Of a stretch of DNA of 64,000 nt, positions 22,930-34,684 are shown piece by piece. A program made the translations under genes and the position numbers. The stretch is from Neurospora intermedia (taxonomy: Eukaryota; Ascomycota; Sordariomycetes; Sordariales; Sordariaceae): contig BTPP01000006.1 in the NCBI GenBank assembly GCA_037102815.1, positions 620,001-684,000 of the forward strand. The letters run 5' to 3'. Position 1 is the stretch's first letter; each line of letters opens with the position of its first letter. The notes under the pieces are model-generated. The model made no database searches. It worked only from the letters and a program-made list of their open reading frames with translations, and had not been told where the DNA came from.

Positions 22930-25900
22930 TGCTATATCGACACGAATGTTTGTTTTTGAGGTCAAACAGCGTGTCGCGGACGGGCAGCCTACGAGACAAC
23001 AGCTACAACAACACCAACCCTTTGGACAGCAATTACAGATACAGACAACGACCATCGACGTCGATACCAAGGCCAACGAGGCGCAACGTTCTATGCAGTC
23101 CCCAGATTTGCGTAGGCAGTTTGTGTGAGAAGGCCAGCTCGCCTTCGCAAACTCGTTTGAAACACAGATCTCGGAGCGTTCACGTCACACATCAGCTACA
23201 CAGCAAGCGGCTTGTTTTGTTGGGATTATTATTATTATGATTTTTGGAGGGGTCCATAACTCTGGAGCATCTGACCTTGTTTCCCATTATTTTGATCTCC
23301 AAGAAAATACCACGGAGAAGAATAATGTATTTCTACGGCCGGCACAGGGGGTGTCCCTACTTCATCTTTTTCTTCTACGGGTTATTCGGTTTGTATCCCT
23401 ACCTGTTCCACTTACTCAAAAAGGGGGCAGATGGGATGGGTCAAGACTATGTGGGAGGGGCAAGCACCCCTTCTACTTTACACCGGCTGGCGGGGGCAAC
23501 GGTTCATGAAAACGCATCACTTGGCGCAATATGTTGGGTTTTTTTGGGGGTGGGTTTGTTTTTCATTTTTTTTGGGTGGGCGGTCATACACAGCGAATTA
23601 TAGAGGAACGGACAATAGCATGATCGGCTGGTGGAGTACGTATACTCTCTTGGATGGAGTTCGATATTTTTCTTTTCTTTTCTTTTCTTGTTTTTGGTGT
23701 TTTTGGCATCTTTGGCGTTTGCATGGTTAGACTGTGTGTAGAAAAAAAGGCCACTTTCCCTTTGTGTAACTTACTTAGTATGCAGGATGATTTATGACAC
23801 TTGATGAACCTAGAGCTACTGGATAAAGAGATCTCCCTCGCCGTTCTATAAGCAGCAAGAACGTATGATGATTCGTGGTTACGAAACAGTCTGGAGGTCT
23901 AAAGCACATCACCACGCAAGTACAGAAGCACCATGCCACTTAGAGCACCTAGCATTGTGGTTTCGTGTAGGCGGAGACGTGGATGTGCATTCGGTCTAAA
24001 GCTCAGGAGCTCCGACAATCTCTCTGATTGCACTGACCGCACTCGCCGGCGCCGTCCGATACGTCATGGTGTTACGCTCTCCTTCGTCGGAGTAAGTGGT
24101 TACTTAGCATGACCTCCATAGTTGTTTTTAGGTATGTAGTGTAAACTAGTGTACAGCGATATGGAGGGTACGAGAGCGCCAAGGTACCGGGAAGGGATGG
24201 GGTGAAGCAAGGGTTCCCGGTCTTCTTCTTAGCGCTGGTTTTGGACAAGCACCACTAGGGCGAGAGATACAACAACTCGAGAGATTGCTGCACGCAATTG
24301 GTCAATGGGTTTCAGCATGGAAGGCGCACAGAAAAAGTAAGAAAAGGGCAGATGGAAAAGGTTAGCGGAACTCGAGGAGCGACCGCTTGGTGGGGCATGG
24401 TGCGTGGTGAGTGGTTTTCTTCTCCAAGGCCAGCGGAGCTCGGGGCTCTAGAGAACTGGCGATGGCTCGGTAAAGGGAGACCCATGTTGGCGCAGAGTGG
24501 CTTTGAGGGCGAATACTCAGAACTTCAAGCACGGTAGCGCGTACGTAGACCGGCGAAGTACTATGTACTATGGCAAATCCAGAAGGGTGCCGAAGGGGCA
24601 CTTCGGGCTCCGAGTTGTTGCCCACTCGGGCATGAAATGCTGTGGGTAGTGCCGAGCGCGACTGGCTTTAGCTCACGTCGCCAAGGTATGCCTGAGCCAA
24701 GAGGATACCAGACACACGGGTGAATCTGGCGAAGTTGGGTGAAGGGACAATTCCAGCTTGAAGGCCACACACGAATCCACAGAGATACATACAACTAGTG
24801 TGTGTGTCTATGTCAGGTACACTTGCACCCGAGAGACCGGTGCTCGGGCTTGTACGTGCACATTCGAGACCATCCAGCCCTGCTGGAGGAAGCTAGTATC
24901 CAAGGGGAAAGGCCGGACGTGGTGCGTAGACGGACGGCTTTGGCCTTGTAAACCTCGAAATGGAATCAGTCCAAAGCGCGTACGAGTCCAAAGGTGTCGA
25001 CGGGCGAATCCAAAAACCCAGGGAATGCACGTACCGCGTTACTTGTGTGTCAGATGGCAAATTGGCGCTCTATGAATGGCTGACGCATCAGAGGTGCCAT
25101 AGCGCTCGAGCCATTGGCAAATTGGCCATCTCGTGGGGAATCCCTGGAAGGCCTTGATGCATACCTAGGTAGGTACCCTTTAACTAACGAGGGAGACTAC
25201 TGCATAGTAGCTGAAGGCAAGCATGTTGGCCCAGTTGCTTCCATCCCAGAGCCTCACTAGAACGGACTTGTACCTGCCGGGAGGATATCAAAGTGAAGAC
25301 GTAGACACATTTAGACTACGTACTAGCTAAAAGCAATAAGCCTCTAACACCACCGCCGCCACCACACCGCCGCCACCACGACGCTGGGAGTCCTGGGTTC
25401 ATGCTCGTGAATAGTGTCAGACGAGTCAACTTTCAAACAAATTCGTCTCAGGAACTGGCCACATGTAGCTCACGGCCACTGGCCCATCAAATTAGGGAAC
25501 AGCACTGAGCAACCACGCCTAAGAAAGTGCGAAATCTTGCGGATGAACTGGGCGATTACCCCGACATGCTTGATCAGCAAATACCACCACTCTACTAGTG
25601 CCTGACTCCACAATCACGGAAAGCTTTTTTTTTTTTTTTGGGCGTAATTTCTTGTAATGCATTGACCGGACGAATGGGAGAGCTGTTGAGGTTTGGATAG
25701 GAGATTTTGAAATACATGCATATACAGCCTTTTGGGAGGCTATAGCAAGCTGATGCGGTTGGGCGACGCCTGCATAGTAATGGATACCTGCTCATAGTTT
25801 ATGCCCACAGCCTCCATCCCGGTTCCTCCGCGTCTACCCCGACCTCTCAGGCACCGAGGCGAGAACGGGGAGGACGGCGGGACAGCGGGGCTGGGAGTAC

Positions 25901-26861
25901 GGGGAGTACGGGGATGATACGGAGACGGGAACGGAGGGGGCACATGGGGGAGGTAGCATCCTGGGTGTGGTGGTTCATGTGGTTTCGAAGGCAGCAAGGT
26001 TCAGGAAAGGGATGACGGACGCAGGGGACGTGTAAAAGCAGACAGTCAGTGGGCGGTGGACGTGAGCGTGGACGGTGGACGCAAGCGTGGACGGTGGACG
26101 CATACCATGGGGCTGACGAGGAGAAGGAGGAATACGGGTGGAGGCGCGCACAGCTACTTGGTGCTCGCGATTAGACCGCAGCGCGAGAGGACCGTGAAAG
26201 ACACTTGAATTCTTCTGTTCGTCTGTTCGTCTCCTGGTCGCCTTTTCAAAGAAACAGGGTTGTTGTTCCTCCAATCGCAAGCGCATCGGCGCATGGTGCA
26301 TGCATGGTAAGGACTCCCCTCTCTGCGATGCAGTTTCTGCCCGAGTTTTGAGAAGACCGGTATCCACCCAATGTCGCTGCCAGCGATCTCACTAGTAAAG
26401 TAAAGGTAGTACTGTGTGGATTTTAGTTCGGGCCCCATCCTTCCGAGACTGGACTTCCTTCATCTGTCTGGTGAACCCAACAACCTGTCTACGCTACCCG
26501 ACACTACCGCCTCTGGACGCCGTACACTACACTGAGACTGTTGGCGGCCGTCTTTACTATGTATGTACAATACGCTAGGAATCGACCGGGATAGGTAGGT
26601 AGTGTATACACGTGCAGTGCAATACACTACTACCGAGACTACCACCCAGAATCTCGCCAAGGCCGAAGCTGACCCTTGAGATCTACATGCCGATCAAACT
26701 GAGGTCGGATGTACGTCCGGTGCGAGCAGAGCCCCCGTGGTACGCCTGTACTGTGTACGATGTAGACGTCTACCTATTTGCATTAGTAAGTTCTTCGATA
26801 AACTTTATCGTCGTGCGTATATGCAGTAGGGAAATAAGTTAGGCAGCGCATGTACTATATA
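22930..26861. other. Gene-poor intergenic region
   Basis: Nearly 4 kb without a supported gene. 22930-23730 probably includes the bZIP 3' UTR. The open frames here (for example 24298-25157 on plus, 25740-26438 on minus) overlap each other and lack conserved motifs. Simple repeats are present: CACCGCCGCCAC-type at 25348-25382, a GTGGACG-based tandem repeat of about 19 bp at 26050-26102, and a T run at 25626-25639. Confidence 0.6.
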
Positions 26862-27063
26862 CAAACATGCCCCCTGTTAATGCAACTACCTCTGGCATCA
26901 CAGGAGACAGCTCGAATGCAGCATTAGGGGGGGTTCTTGCTCGAAGGGGTGCCTCACTAATATACAAGACTAGGACTCTGGGCTGCAGAAATGGTTTGCA
27001 TCTAATGGGTCCTGTTGTCTGCGACTGCAAAAGGGGGATTTGCATTAATAGGGGACAATACTG
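26862..27063. mobile_element. MITE, 202 bp, copy 1
   Basis: A small non-coding element with inverted ends: CAAACATGCCCCCTGTTAAT at the left and the complementary pattern GCATTAATAGGGGACAATACTG at the right. It is flanked by TA on both sides (26860-26861 and 27064-27065). The interior is similar along its length to 32773-32974, which has exactly the same size. A TA target and no coding capacity suggest a Tc1/mariner-type MITE. Confidence 0.75.
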
Positions 27064-27732
27064 TACATAGTATACCCAAGGAAGCGACAGGAAGTGCACA
27101 GCAGGACTTGGGAGGACCCCCTTCCCCTTGTCCTCTGCGGCGCAAACCCGGACAAATTTCGGAGACGCGAACAGCGAGGAGACTGCCAAACTACACAGTT
27201 GCGCTGGCCTTGGGGGGACGAGTGGTGGGTCAACTTCCTCAGCCCCTTGCATGCTGCACTACATAGTATATAGTGTATAACACAGCAGTGTGCGTAGTCA
27301 ATGTTAGTCCCTACTATCATGGGCTGGTGTCCGTGGCTGAACGTGCCTGGCAGACTCGCCAGTCTAGGTAAGCACCAGTGTTGAGAGTTACAGCCGATTA
27401 GATGCCTTGCCTAGGTTACTGGTAACCCTTTGGCTCGTGAGCGCGCACGTCTTTGAAAGAAAGGATAATAGGCTATGCACTGCTATACACATCAACTCTT
27501 GAACGTTTCACTTAGCGCAGGTTTTGTGAGAGAGGTCTGCAGAACTCTACAGAAAGTTGATAGGAGAACCACATTCAAAACGGAAAACCGAATAAGGTGT
27601 ATAGAGCCTGCGGAACGCATCAAGTTGATACCAGCTTCTTGTATAAAATGTAGTATGTAGAATGGTGATTGAGTTATGAATAGTATATCAGAATCCGGCG
27701 CTAACGGACTTTCCAGGGGTGATGTGTACATA
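27064..27732. other. Intergenic between MITE and Tc1/mariner element
   Basis: No gene seen. The sequence around 27060-27075 and 27240-27270 contains several CATAGTATA-like short repeats, and otherwise nothing distinctive. Confidence 0.55.
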
Positions 27733-29154
27733 CATCTCTGCTTGGATATAAAACGTTAGCGTGGTACGGCCAAGCCGCCAGCCAAGCCACTAAAGCTCTA
27801 CAATAAACCAGGGTTTTAATATAGAGAAAGGCTGCATTTATTGTCCGCTATCTTTTCCTTATCTATCTTTCCATCTAATAATCAATACTATCTCCATTTG
27901 CCTCGATAACCTTTTCTATCCTTTCTGGCATTGAATGAGCCAACTTTAAAAGGAAGTCCTCGGGGACTAAATCCCAAGCTTCTTAATAGCTACTCTAAAT
28001 TATAATAGGTTGAGAGACTGAACGTTGTATTTAACCTCGATAAGTGACTTCATCCAATGCCAAACGTTCTCAATTAGTACCAAATCCGGAGAGTAAACTG
28101 GAAATCTTTTTTAGCTAAGCCTAGGGATTCCTATTAATTCTAATGCTCTCTGAGTCTCTTTTGCCCAATGAGAAGGAACATTATCATGTTGAAAGATAAG
28201 GCTATTTTCTCGGCAAAAGGCTGCCACCATTGGAAGGATGAAAAAGATATACTTTTGAATAGTGATTCCTCCAAACTCTTTTTCCCAAAAGAAATAAGGC
28301 CCTTTTCTCCTTCCAGTAAAGGATCCCTAAAATATCTAACTATAGGGCTTTCTCTTAGTAAGAGCGAAGTTATTTGGATCGTTATCTTCGTCCAAAGTCA
28401 CCTATTATTTCCATATTAGATCATTAGTTGCCCAAGTCTCATCGGAGCTAAGGATATCCTCCTAATCTTCCGGGCGAGAGCGAAGCCTTCTCATCTCTTA
28501 GTACTATTGAACTCTTTCTCTTTTATTAGCAGTACTTCTTTTTATCCTTTTAGGCCTTAGTCTTCGAGAAAAGCCCAAAGAGTGAAGTGCTTTCCTTAGA
28601 ACTCCGCGGCCGGTAATAAAGTAAGGAGGAAGGTAGTAAGGTAAATCACACTAAGGGATAAATCTCCGAAAGCGCTCCTCTTTTATCTACTCCTTAAGTT
28701 CATTTTTCTTGGGAATTCTTAAAAGACCTTTCTTTTCTTTTCGTTTTTGGGGGGTGATAGGCCCAATGCAGGCCAATTGGACTTGTCGGATAGTAAACCC
28801 TATCTTTTCGGAAATTTTGGCATAGCTCATTTGAGCATAATCGCGAAGGGCGCAGACTTAAAGCCTTTCATCCCTAGTTAAATACCGTAATACCATCTTT
28901 TTTAGTATTGAGGGGGCTGGATTTAAAAGATTAGGAATAGCAATGCCTCGAGAGATAGTGACCGTTATCATAGTAGAAAAGGTGGTAATGAGAAACGCTT
29001 CCCCCGGCTCCAAGATGTCTACTTTCCAGAATTTAAGTATTTCACTATAGAAACTACTAGAAGAGTAACATCGGAATACTCCGGGCCGCCGGCCTTGCCA
29101 CCCCCACTAATCTGCAAATTCACTGCGCTAACGTTTTACATCCAAGCAGAGGTG
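27733..29154 (-). mobile_element. Tc1/mariner DNA transposon, complete ends, dead transposase
   Basis: 1422 bp with terminal inverted repeats of about 30 bp (CATCTCTGCTTGGATATAAA at the left and its partner at the right), flanked by the TA target duplication (27731-27732, 29155-29156). The transposase is read on the minus strand. A helix-turn-helix region lies at about 28890-28700 (MSYAKISEKIGFTIRQVQ, then TPQKRK). The first catalytic Asp is in SDETWA near 28455, and the second in FQHDNVPSH near 28190. The Glu is in SPDLVLIENVWHWMK near 28055. As read, 37 residues separate the second Asp from the Glu. In-frame stops interrupt the frame at several places (for example within the RDERL box and before RFPVYSPDL), so it is inactive. 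Confidence 0.85.
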
Positions 29155-30196
29155 TAGTACTTACCTCTAACCAATAGGCACTAAAGGGGCATCGACCAAG
29201 CCCCGAAGCAGATGCATACACCAGTATGGCATACAGTAATGGAGAAGAAAGCCGGTGCGGCACCGATGCTGTCACCTACTGATCGGTTGGAGGAAGCGGG
29301 GAGATGATGGATCATCCGGTGACGCAAACCGAACGGTCGGTCACTTCATTCGACCTCCTCAGTATGCATGGTGTTTTGACATGGCCCGCATAGCTGTCTT
29401 GTCGGTTGTTTGGGACCACCACCGCCCATAGAGGTTAGTTTTTCTTCGACGTTCAGGTTAAACTACGCCTTAGGTATCTCTCTTCCGTGACTGTAAGTGA
29501 CGCCACGCTGTACCCGGATGCTGCTGTACTTGTAGTAGGTAAAGAGAATTTGTGGCGGCACGTAGGTCTCGAAGGAGGTGGCGTGTGATGTGCCCTTTCC
29601 ATTCCCTCCAAGTTTATACATTTACACAACCATATCGGCTGCCAGCTGGTCTCGCCATTCTTTGCACGCTGAATCTCCCAGGTTGCCTGCCCAAGAATGA
29701 AGCGACCCTGTAGCTTCCTCCCCGTTCATCTCAAACTCACACGGCTACCTTACCCAGTACTTCGACTTGGACGCGGGTTGGCCGTTAACCGATAAGTCAG
29801 TCTTAACGATACTACAACGATTCTGGCACCCCGATCTGTGATCCCGCAGCAAGTCCCTGACTCTCTTCCTACGTCGTACAGTACCCGGCTGATCTAACGG
29901 GACCCGACTCGTGCACTCTCCACAGTGGCTACTTCCCGTAATCTTCCCGCCCGGTCCAGATGGTTTATGGGCCAGGAGTTGGGGAGCCAGGTGGGGTCAA
30001 CCGCTCCGGTTCCCCATGTCCGGATGTCCCCGGATCCCGCGATGCCGCACCTGTTTTGGTGCCAGTCTTGTGGATGCGGGTGCTAAGGCGAAGGAGGCGG
30101 AGGCCGGGACCGGGAGGTTGTCCTTGATCACCAACCTTGATCACCATGAATCATCAATGAACCATGAGCATGGGTCCCGAAGCACTCCCGTCGCCA
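29155..30196. other. Intergenic, no gene seen
   Basis: About 1 kb between the transposon and the MFS pseudogene. It has normal composition and no conserved coding signal. The part near 29,700-30,190 would have been the promoter and 5' UTR of the transporter. Confidence 0.5.
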
Positions 30197-32397
30197 TGTC
30201 GGGCGTGGCTACGGACACGGTTACCGAGACAACTATTGAGTCTGCGCCCCAGCTGCACCTCACCGGTGCGAAGGCTGTCTCTTGGGGTCACCTACCCCGG
30301 AAAAACCAGCTTATCGTCATCACTCTCGCTAGGTTGAGTGAACCGCTTGTCCAGACCTCTCTTCAGGTAGGCTCTCCATAATTCGTCATGCAATGAGCGG
30401 CTCATCCATTGCCGATTGATCGTTGGATATATCAAGTCCTACATGTTCTACCAGCTGTAGTGGTTCAACCCCGACCTTCCTGACTCGACTATTGCCGGCC
30501 AGGCTGGCATTCTTCAACCAGTCTTTCTCTCAATGGTGTATTAAGCATATATGCCATGGATCGCCGCCGTAGCGACATGTTAGCGGTCGCCGTTGCGGAT
30601 CTGCAATTCCAAATCAGTGCCAGTTTTACAGCTGCCCAATTTCTGACCGCTGTACTGTGGGGGTGAGTTGCCGACTCTCCTCGGTGTGGCCGCAAAATTG
30701 TGCTTTTGATCGGTCTCGGTGGTACAAGTACGTTTCTGGTAACTACTCCAGCCGATGCTCTCATTAACATTCAAGTTTTGGTTACTGTATCCGTGCTTCT
30801 GCTAAAGGTATCTTTTCAAAGTACTATCATGCGTCGGCTTCGGCCTCTCTACTTCGTTCTGGGAAGCTCTTCTCTTTAGGTCTTTGGGTGGAATCACGAA
30901 CGGGAACATAGTCGTTCTCAGAACCATGTAAGTATGGTCCGGATGAGTAATTGTACTTCTATCCGTGCTAACCTTCCGAATATTGTGCTGACCCATCTTG
31001 CTTGCAGGATTGGTGAAACCGTGAAGGAGAAGAAGTAAGCTCGCCTCTTTAGCCCGCGGCCTTTATCCTTCTTTCCCACCGACCCTGACCAATGTAATGG
31101 GTATGATAGATGCCAGTCCAAGGCCTTTCTGCTACTTCCTATGACTTTCAACATTGGTATCAATATTGGTCCTATATTGGGCAGTCTTCTTTCAGACCTT
31201 GCGAGAACCTATCCTGACCGGTTTGGCAAAATCAACTTCTTTATACACTTTCCATATGCGGCTCCAAACATAAACATTCTGTCGGCGGTGTTTCTCTTCT
31301 TCGCCATGATTTTTGTCTGGCTTTTCTTGGAAGAGGCAAGTTTATCTCATGCTGATAATGTTACCCCCCACCCTCCAAACAACAAAACTCAAGAAAGACA
31401 GAAGTTTCGCTTCTGTGACTCTCTCAGACGCTAGACTCGGGTGCAATGGTGCGGGACAGGGGCCTGGAACTGGGGCAGAAGCTTCGGAGATGCTTTTCTC
31501 GCGGTGATACGGAGGCGTTCTATGCACCACTGGCATCCACAGACTCAAGTGCCGAGCTGGAGCTTGGTTCTGCAATCGAAGAAAGGAAGTCCTCAGTCAA
31601 GCCGACGGACGGTGGTGCTAGGAAGCATAATCAGGTCCGGAGGCGATATACTCAGCAGCTCCCCTTCCGACGCATCTTTACGCGAATCGTCAGCTTCACA
31701 CTTGCTGCAAACTTCCTCCTTGCGTTTTACGTGGGTACCTTCAACCCGCTGTGGTTCGTCTTCCTTACCACCCCCGTGTACGACCCAACCAAAACCGCAG
31801 CCTCTCCGAATGCTTTGGTGCGGGATCCCCCATTCACGCATCTTTACCGGGGGCTTAGGCCTACAAGCCCGTGAGGTGGGTGCGGCCATGGCTATTCTCG
31901 GTGTAATCGGATTCGGCCTTCAGCTCGGACTTTACCCGTGCCTTCTGCACGGTTGGGTACGGTCAGAAGCTGGCGCTTCTTTCTCCTGTCTTTCCCCATT
32001 ACTTACTTCCTAGTGCCATACCTAAGCTTGGTGCCGAGCTCTTCGCCGCCGCCAAGCCCAAAGGACGGCATTGCAGTTTGGGTGGCCATGGCCCGAGTGC
32101 TCGCCCTTCAGGTCGCTGGACGTACGTTTGTGTTGCCAGCGCAGACCATTCTAGTCAACAACTGCACTCCGCATCCGGGTGTGCTGGGTACGGTACACGG
32201 CATCGGGCAGAGCGTTAGCAGTTTTGCCAGAACCTTGGGGCCATGATTTGTGGCTTCTTGTAACCGTGGGTATTGTTGGTGCGGCATGGTGGGGTTTCAG
32301 CGCGGTAGCTTTACTCGGATTCCTGGCCAGTTTATCAGTGTGGGAAGGTGATAGACATGAGGCATGGTTAGAGGGTGACAACGAGGATGACATGTAG
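30197..32397 (+). pseudogene. MFS transporter pseudogene
   Basis: A plus-strand relic of a fungal major-facilitator drug/solute transporter. Recognisable pieces in order: MSGVATDTVTE...WGHLPRKNQLIVITLARLSEPL; YMFYQL and AGQAGIL; FTAAQFLTAVLWG, VADSP-CGRK-VLLIGLGGT (the loop 2-3 signature); LGGITNGNI-VLRTM; LLLPMTFNIGINIGPILGSLLSD (motif C-like); a long central loop; then VGTFNPLWFVF, ILGVIGFGLQLGLYP, LPAQTILVNNCTPHPGVLGTVHGIGQS and a C-terminal WEGDRHEAWLEGD. At least two stops interrupt conserved text (30458-30460 after YQL, 30664-30666 in WG-x-VADSP). The frame also changes near 31,840, 31,940 and 32,240. Several introns remain visible. Family-wide it would be a 12-helix plasma-membrane or vacuolar transporter; here it is almost certainly dead. 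Confidence 0.8.
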
Positions 32398-32612
32398 CAT
32401 GCGAGTGCGCAATTTTAGAGCGAGATGCTCAACGCAGCGTATCTTGGGCATTTTGATCATCCTACAAGTTGCGGTTAGCAGCGTACATTTTGGATCCTGT
32501 CCTTGTCTGTCTTTTCCTTGGAAGGGACTTACTTGTAGCTGGTCGGAAGGGAACATTAGTATATCATATGGGGATTCTTAAATGCATTAATGAACGCGCA
32601 TGTCATCGGAAA

Positions 32613-32686
32613 TCCTTCGTGGCGCAATTGGCTAGCGCGTCAGACTGTTAATCTGGAGGCTGTAAGTTCGATCCTTACCGAAGGAG
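32613..32686 (+). tRNA. tRNA-Asn (GTT)
   Basis: A 74-nt gene with a full cloverleaf and no intron. The acceptor stem TCCTTCG pairs with CGAAGGA. The D arm holds GGCGCAATTGGCTAGCGC. The anticodon stem TCAGA/TCTGG encloses the loop CTGTTAA with anticodon GTT. The T stem GTAAG/CTTAC encloses TTCGATC. The short gap to the MFS pseudogene and to the MITE at 32773 places it in a repeat-rich neighbourhood, but every stem is intact. Confidence 0.95.
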
Positions 32687-32772
32687 TGTTGACTGTTGTC
32701 GATCACCTTATTACTTTAAGGTGTCCAACTTCCAAGTCTTAAATAATATTTTTGAGCTATCCATACACCCTA

Positions 32773-32974
32773 CAGTAATGTGCCTCGTTGATACAACTAA
32801 TATCGGCACTATGGGGGATGTCTCGAATCTTTTACATTAAGGGGGTTTTTGCATTAAGGGGTACATCACTCACATACAAAACCGGGAATCCGGGCCCAGA
32901 AATCGTTTGCATCTAATGGGCCAGTTTGTATGTGTTTGCAAAAGAGGGGCCTTGCATTGACAGGGCACATTACT
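32773..32974. mobile_element. MITE, 202 bp, copy 2
   Basis: Inverted ends CAGTAATGTGCCTCGTTGAT and the complementary pattern ending GGGCACATTACTA, flanked by TA (32771-32772, 32975-32976). It has the same length as the copy at 26862-27063 and shares blocks such as CAGAAAT-GTTTGCATCTAATGGG. It lies 86 bp downstream of the tRNA-Asn gene. No coding capacity. Confidence 0.75.
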
Positions 32975-33329
32975 ATATATAACCGAGCCGGATAAATCGA
33001 CTGTGTGCCCAACCAGATCAGCTGCATGGGGCCATACAAACTAACCACTAGGCCAAGCCAAGAAGCCAGGTCCTCAAAGCTTGGCATCAACCTTGCGTGC
33101 CAGCAACCACCCTTCTATTTGGGGGGTTCTGGGCGCCAAGTACCAAATCGTTACCAAAAATCATTATCTTTGAGCAACGACAATAGAGTATTGCCCGCGC
33201 TGAAAGTCAACTCGAATATTATACGACTTGCTGTTCAGACGGAATCAGATCGCCTTGCCTCTATCTCTCCTGTCAAACAACGACGTCCTCACAACAACAA
33301 AAGGGGTACAGGCTGTTCACGACTAAGCA
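32975..33329 (+). promoter_or_regulatory. Upstream region of the ureidoglycolate lyase gene
   Basis: 355 bp between MITE copy 2 and the DAL3-type start, so the MITE may sit in the promoter. It includes GATA motifs (for example CGGATAAATC at 32989), which is suggestive for a nitrogen-catabolite gene, but GATA is too short to be conclusive. Confidence 0.35.
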
Positions 33330-34100
33330 ATGGCTACCTCCATCAAGATAAGCCTGAACGGACTGGACATGGTGATTGATGCGGTGCCGCTTGAACTGGA
33401 AGCGTTTAAGCCATTTGGTGATGCGGTTGCAAATCCAAAACCCAACCTCCACCCTGCCATGGCCGCAAAGGCCAACGACACGGCAGGCATGCCCTTCGAT
33501 GCCATTGTCGCCAACCAGGGGACGGCAATCAAGTACCAGCACGTTTCGCGGATAGAAAACCTCTACGACCAGGCACCGAGCGGCCGAACCGGAGTGGCCG
33601 TTTCCAACATGTTTACGTGTGCATCACGGGCGCTCCCTCGGCGACTCGAAGCCGGGGTCGAGCGGGAGGTCTTCCCGGTCACCGTCCTCGAGCGCCATCC
33701 GTTTACCAGCCAAACATTTGTCCCACTCCGTGCCGATCCACAAAGTCGATACTTGGTCGTTGTCGCCCCAAGCCTCTCGCCGAGTGCCCAAGACCAACAG
33801 CTGCCAGTTCCCTCCTCGCGGCCTCCTGGCACGATCGCTAATCGAGAGTTGCCGGGTCGAGGGCTACCCGACCTAAAGGGCCTCCGTGCTTTCATCGCCA
33901 CTACGGACCAGGCTGTAACGTACGGGGCAGGCACGTGGCACTCCCCAATGGTGGCCCTTGGCCCAGCTGACAAGGCGATTGATTTCTTCGTTTTCCAGTT
34001 CGCCAACGAGGTCTCCGTGGAAGACTGTCAAGAAGTGTTGTTTGGTCCGTCCACTGTCACGGTCCGCCTTCAACCTCAGTCGAGAGCGAGTAAACTGTAA
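33330..34100 (+). CDS. DAL3: Ureidoglycolate lyase (allantoin degradation)
   Basis: Intronless, 256 residues. It splits ureidoglycolate to glyoxylate and urea, the last specific step of purine/allantoin use as a nitrogen source. Family blocks visible: EAFKPFGDAV near residue 24, ANQGTAIKY near 60, FPVTVLERHPFTSQTFVPL near 115-133, RYLVVVAPS, GLPDLKGLRAFIATTDQAVTYGAGTWHSPM near 185-212, and FFVFQFANEVSVEDCQEV near the C-terminus. The TYGAGTWH box is part of the cupin-like active site. Length is typical of the fungal enzymes. A nitrogen-regulated (GATA factor) promoter would be expected from the pathway. No other allantoin genes are in the window. Confidence 0.9.
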   Translation: MATSIKISLNGLDMVIDAVPLELEAFKPFGDAVANPKPNLHPAMAAKANDTAGMPFDAIVANQGTAIKYQHVSRIENLYDQAPSGRTGVAVSNMFTCASRALPRRLEAGVEREVFPVTVLERHPFTSQTFVPLRADPQSRYLVVVAPSLSPSAQDQQLPVPSSRPPGTIANRELPGRGLPDLKGLRAFIATTDQAVTYGAGTWHSPMVALGPADKAIDFFVFQFANEVSVEDCQEVLFGPSTVTVRLQPQSRASKL

Positions 34101-34684
34101 TTAAAGAGCGCATTGCCGTGTGGGAATACCATTGCCTTAATGGCTACATGCAACTAGCAGGCCGGCGGCGGCGCAATCATTGTGGCATGGCTTGCTTGAC
34201 TTGACCTGCTGTCCGGAGTTCGGTGTTGACCGGCCTATGTGGCGGCTGACAATCACAACCAGCCTTATGCACAAACAGGTAAATGGGAGTTTGAAAGCAT
34301 GGAATTGGTGGGGCATTAGTAAGTAGAGGTAGTAATCAAGTGTCTCGGTGTTTCGCAGATGGTACTTGGTGTTGTAGTATTTACAAATAATCTGCCTTCG
34401 TGTCCAAAAGAAAAAAAAAAAAAAAAAAAAAAGGTTTGTAGAGCTGAAGACAGATTATGGAAGGAGTGCCCAATAGTACCTTACTGTATCGACCGTTTAT
34501 GACATATGTTGTCCTTTCAGTCAATCAAGCAGTACCGACCACTAAAAAAAGGGCCGGCACAGGTTCAACATTACACCCCTACTCATCGTGCAGTTTGGGC
34601 ACTCCGCTGGAAAAAAAAAAAAAAAAAAAAAAAAGGGCTGCATTCGTTATCTGCTTCGACCCCTTTCGTCCTAGCAAACACACA
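34101..34684. other. Intergenic with two poly-A tracts
   Basis: Separates DAL3 from the 2H phosphoesterase. It carries A-rich homopolymers at about 34410-34432 and 34611-34634 (the second about 24 nt, only 50 bp upstream of the next start codon). No other feature seen. Confidence 0.7.

Noticed and set aside
24298-25157. Cluster of overlapping plus-strand frames
   Set aside because: Short, mutually overlapping and without conserved residues or splice-supported joining.
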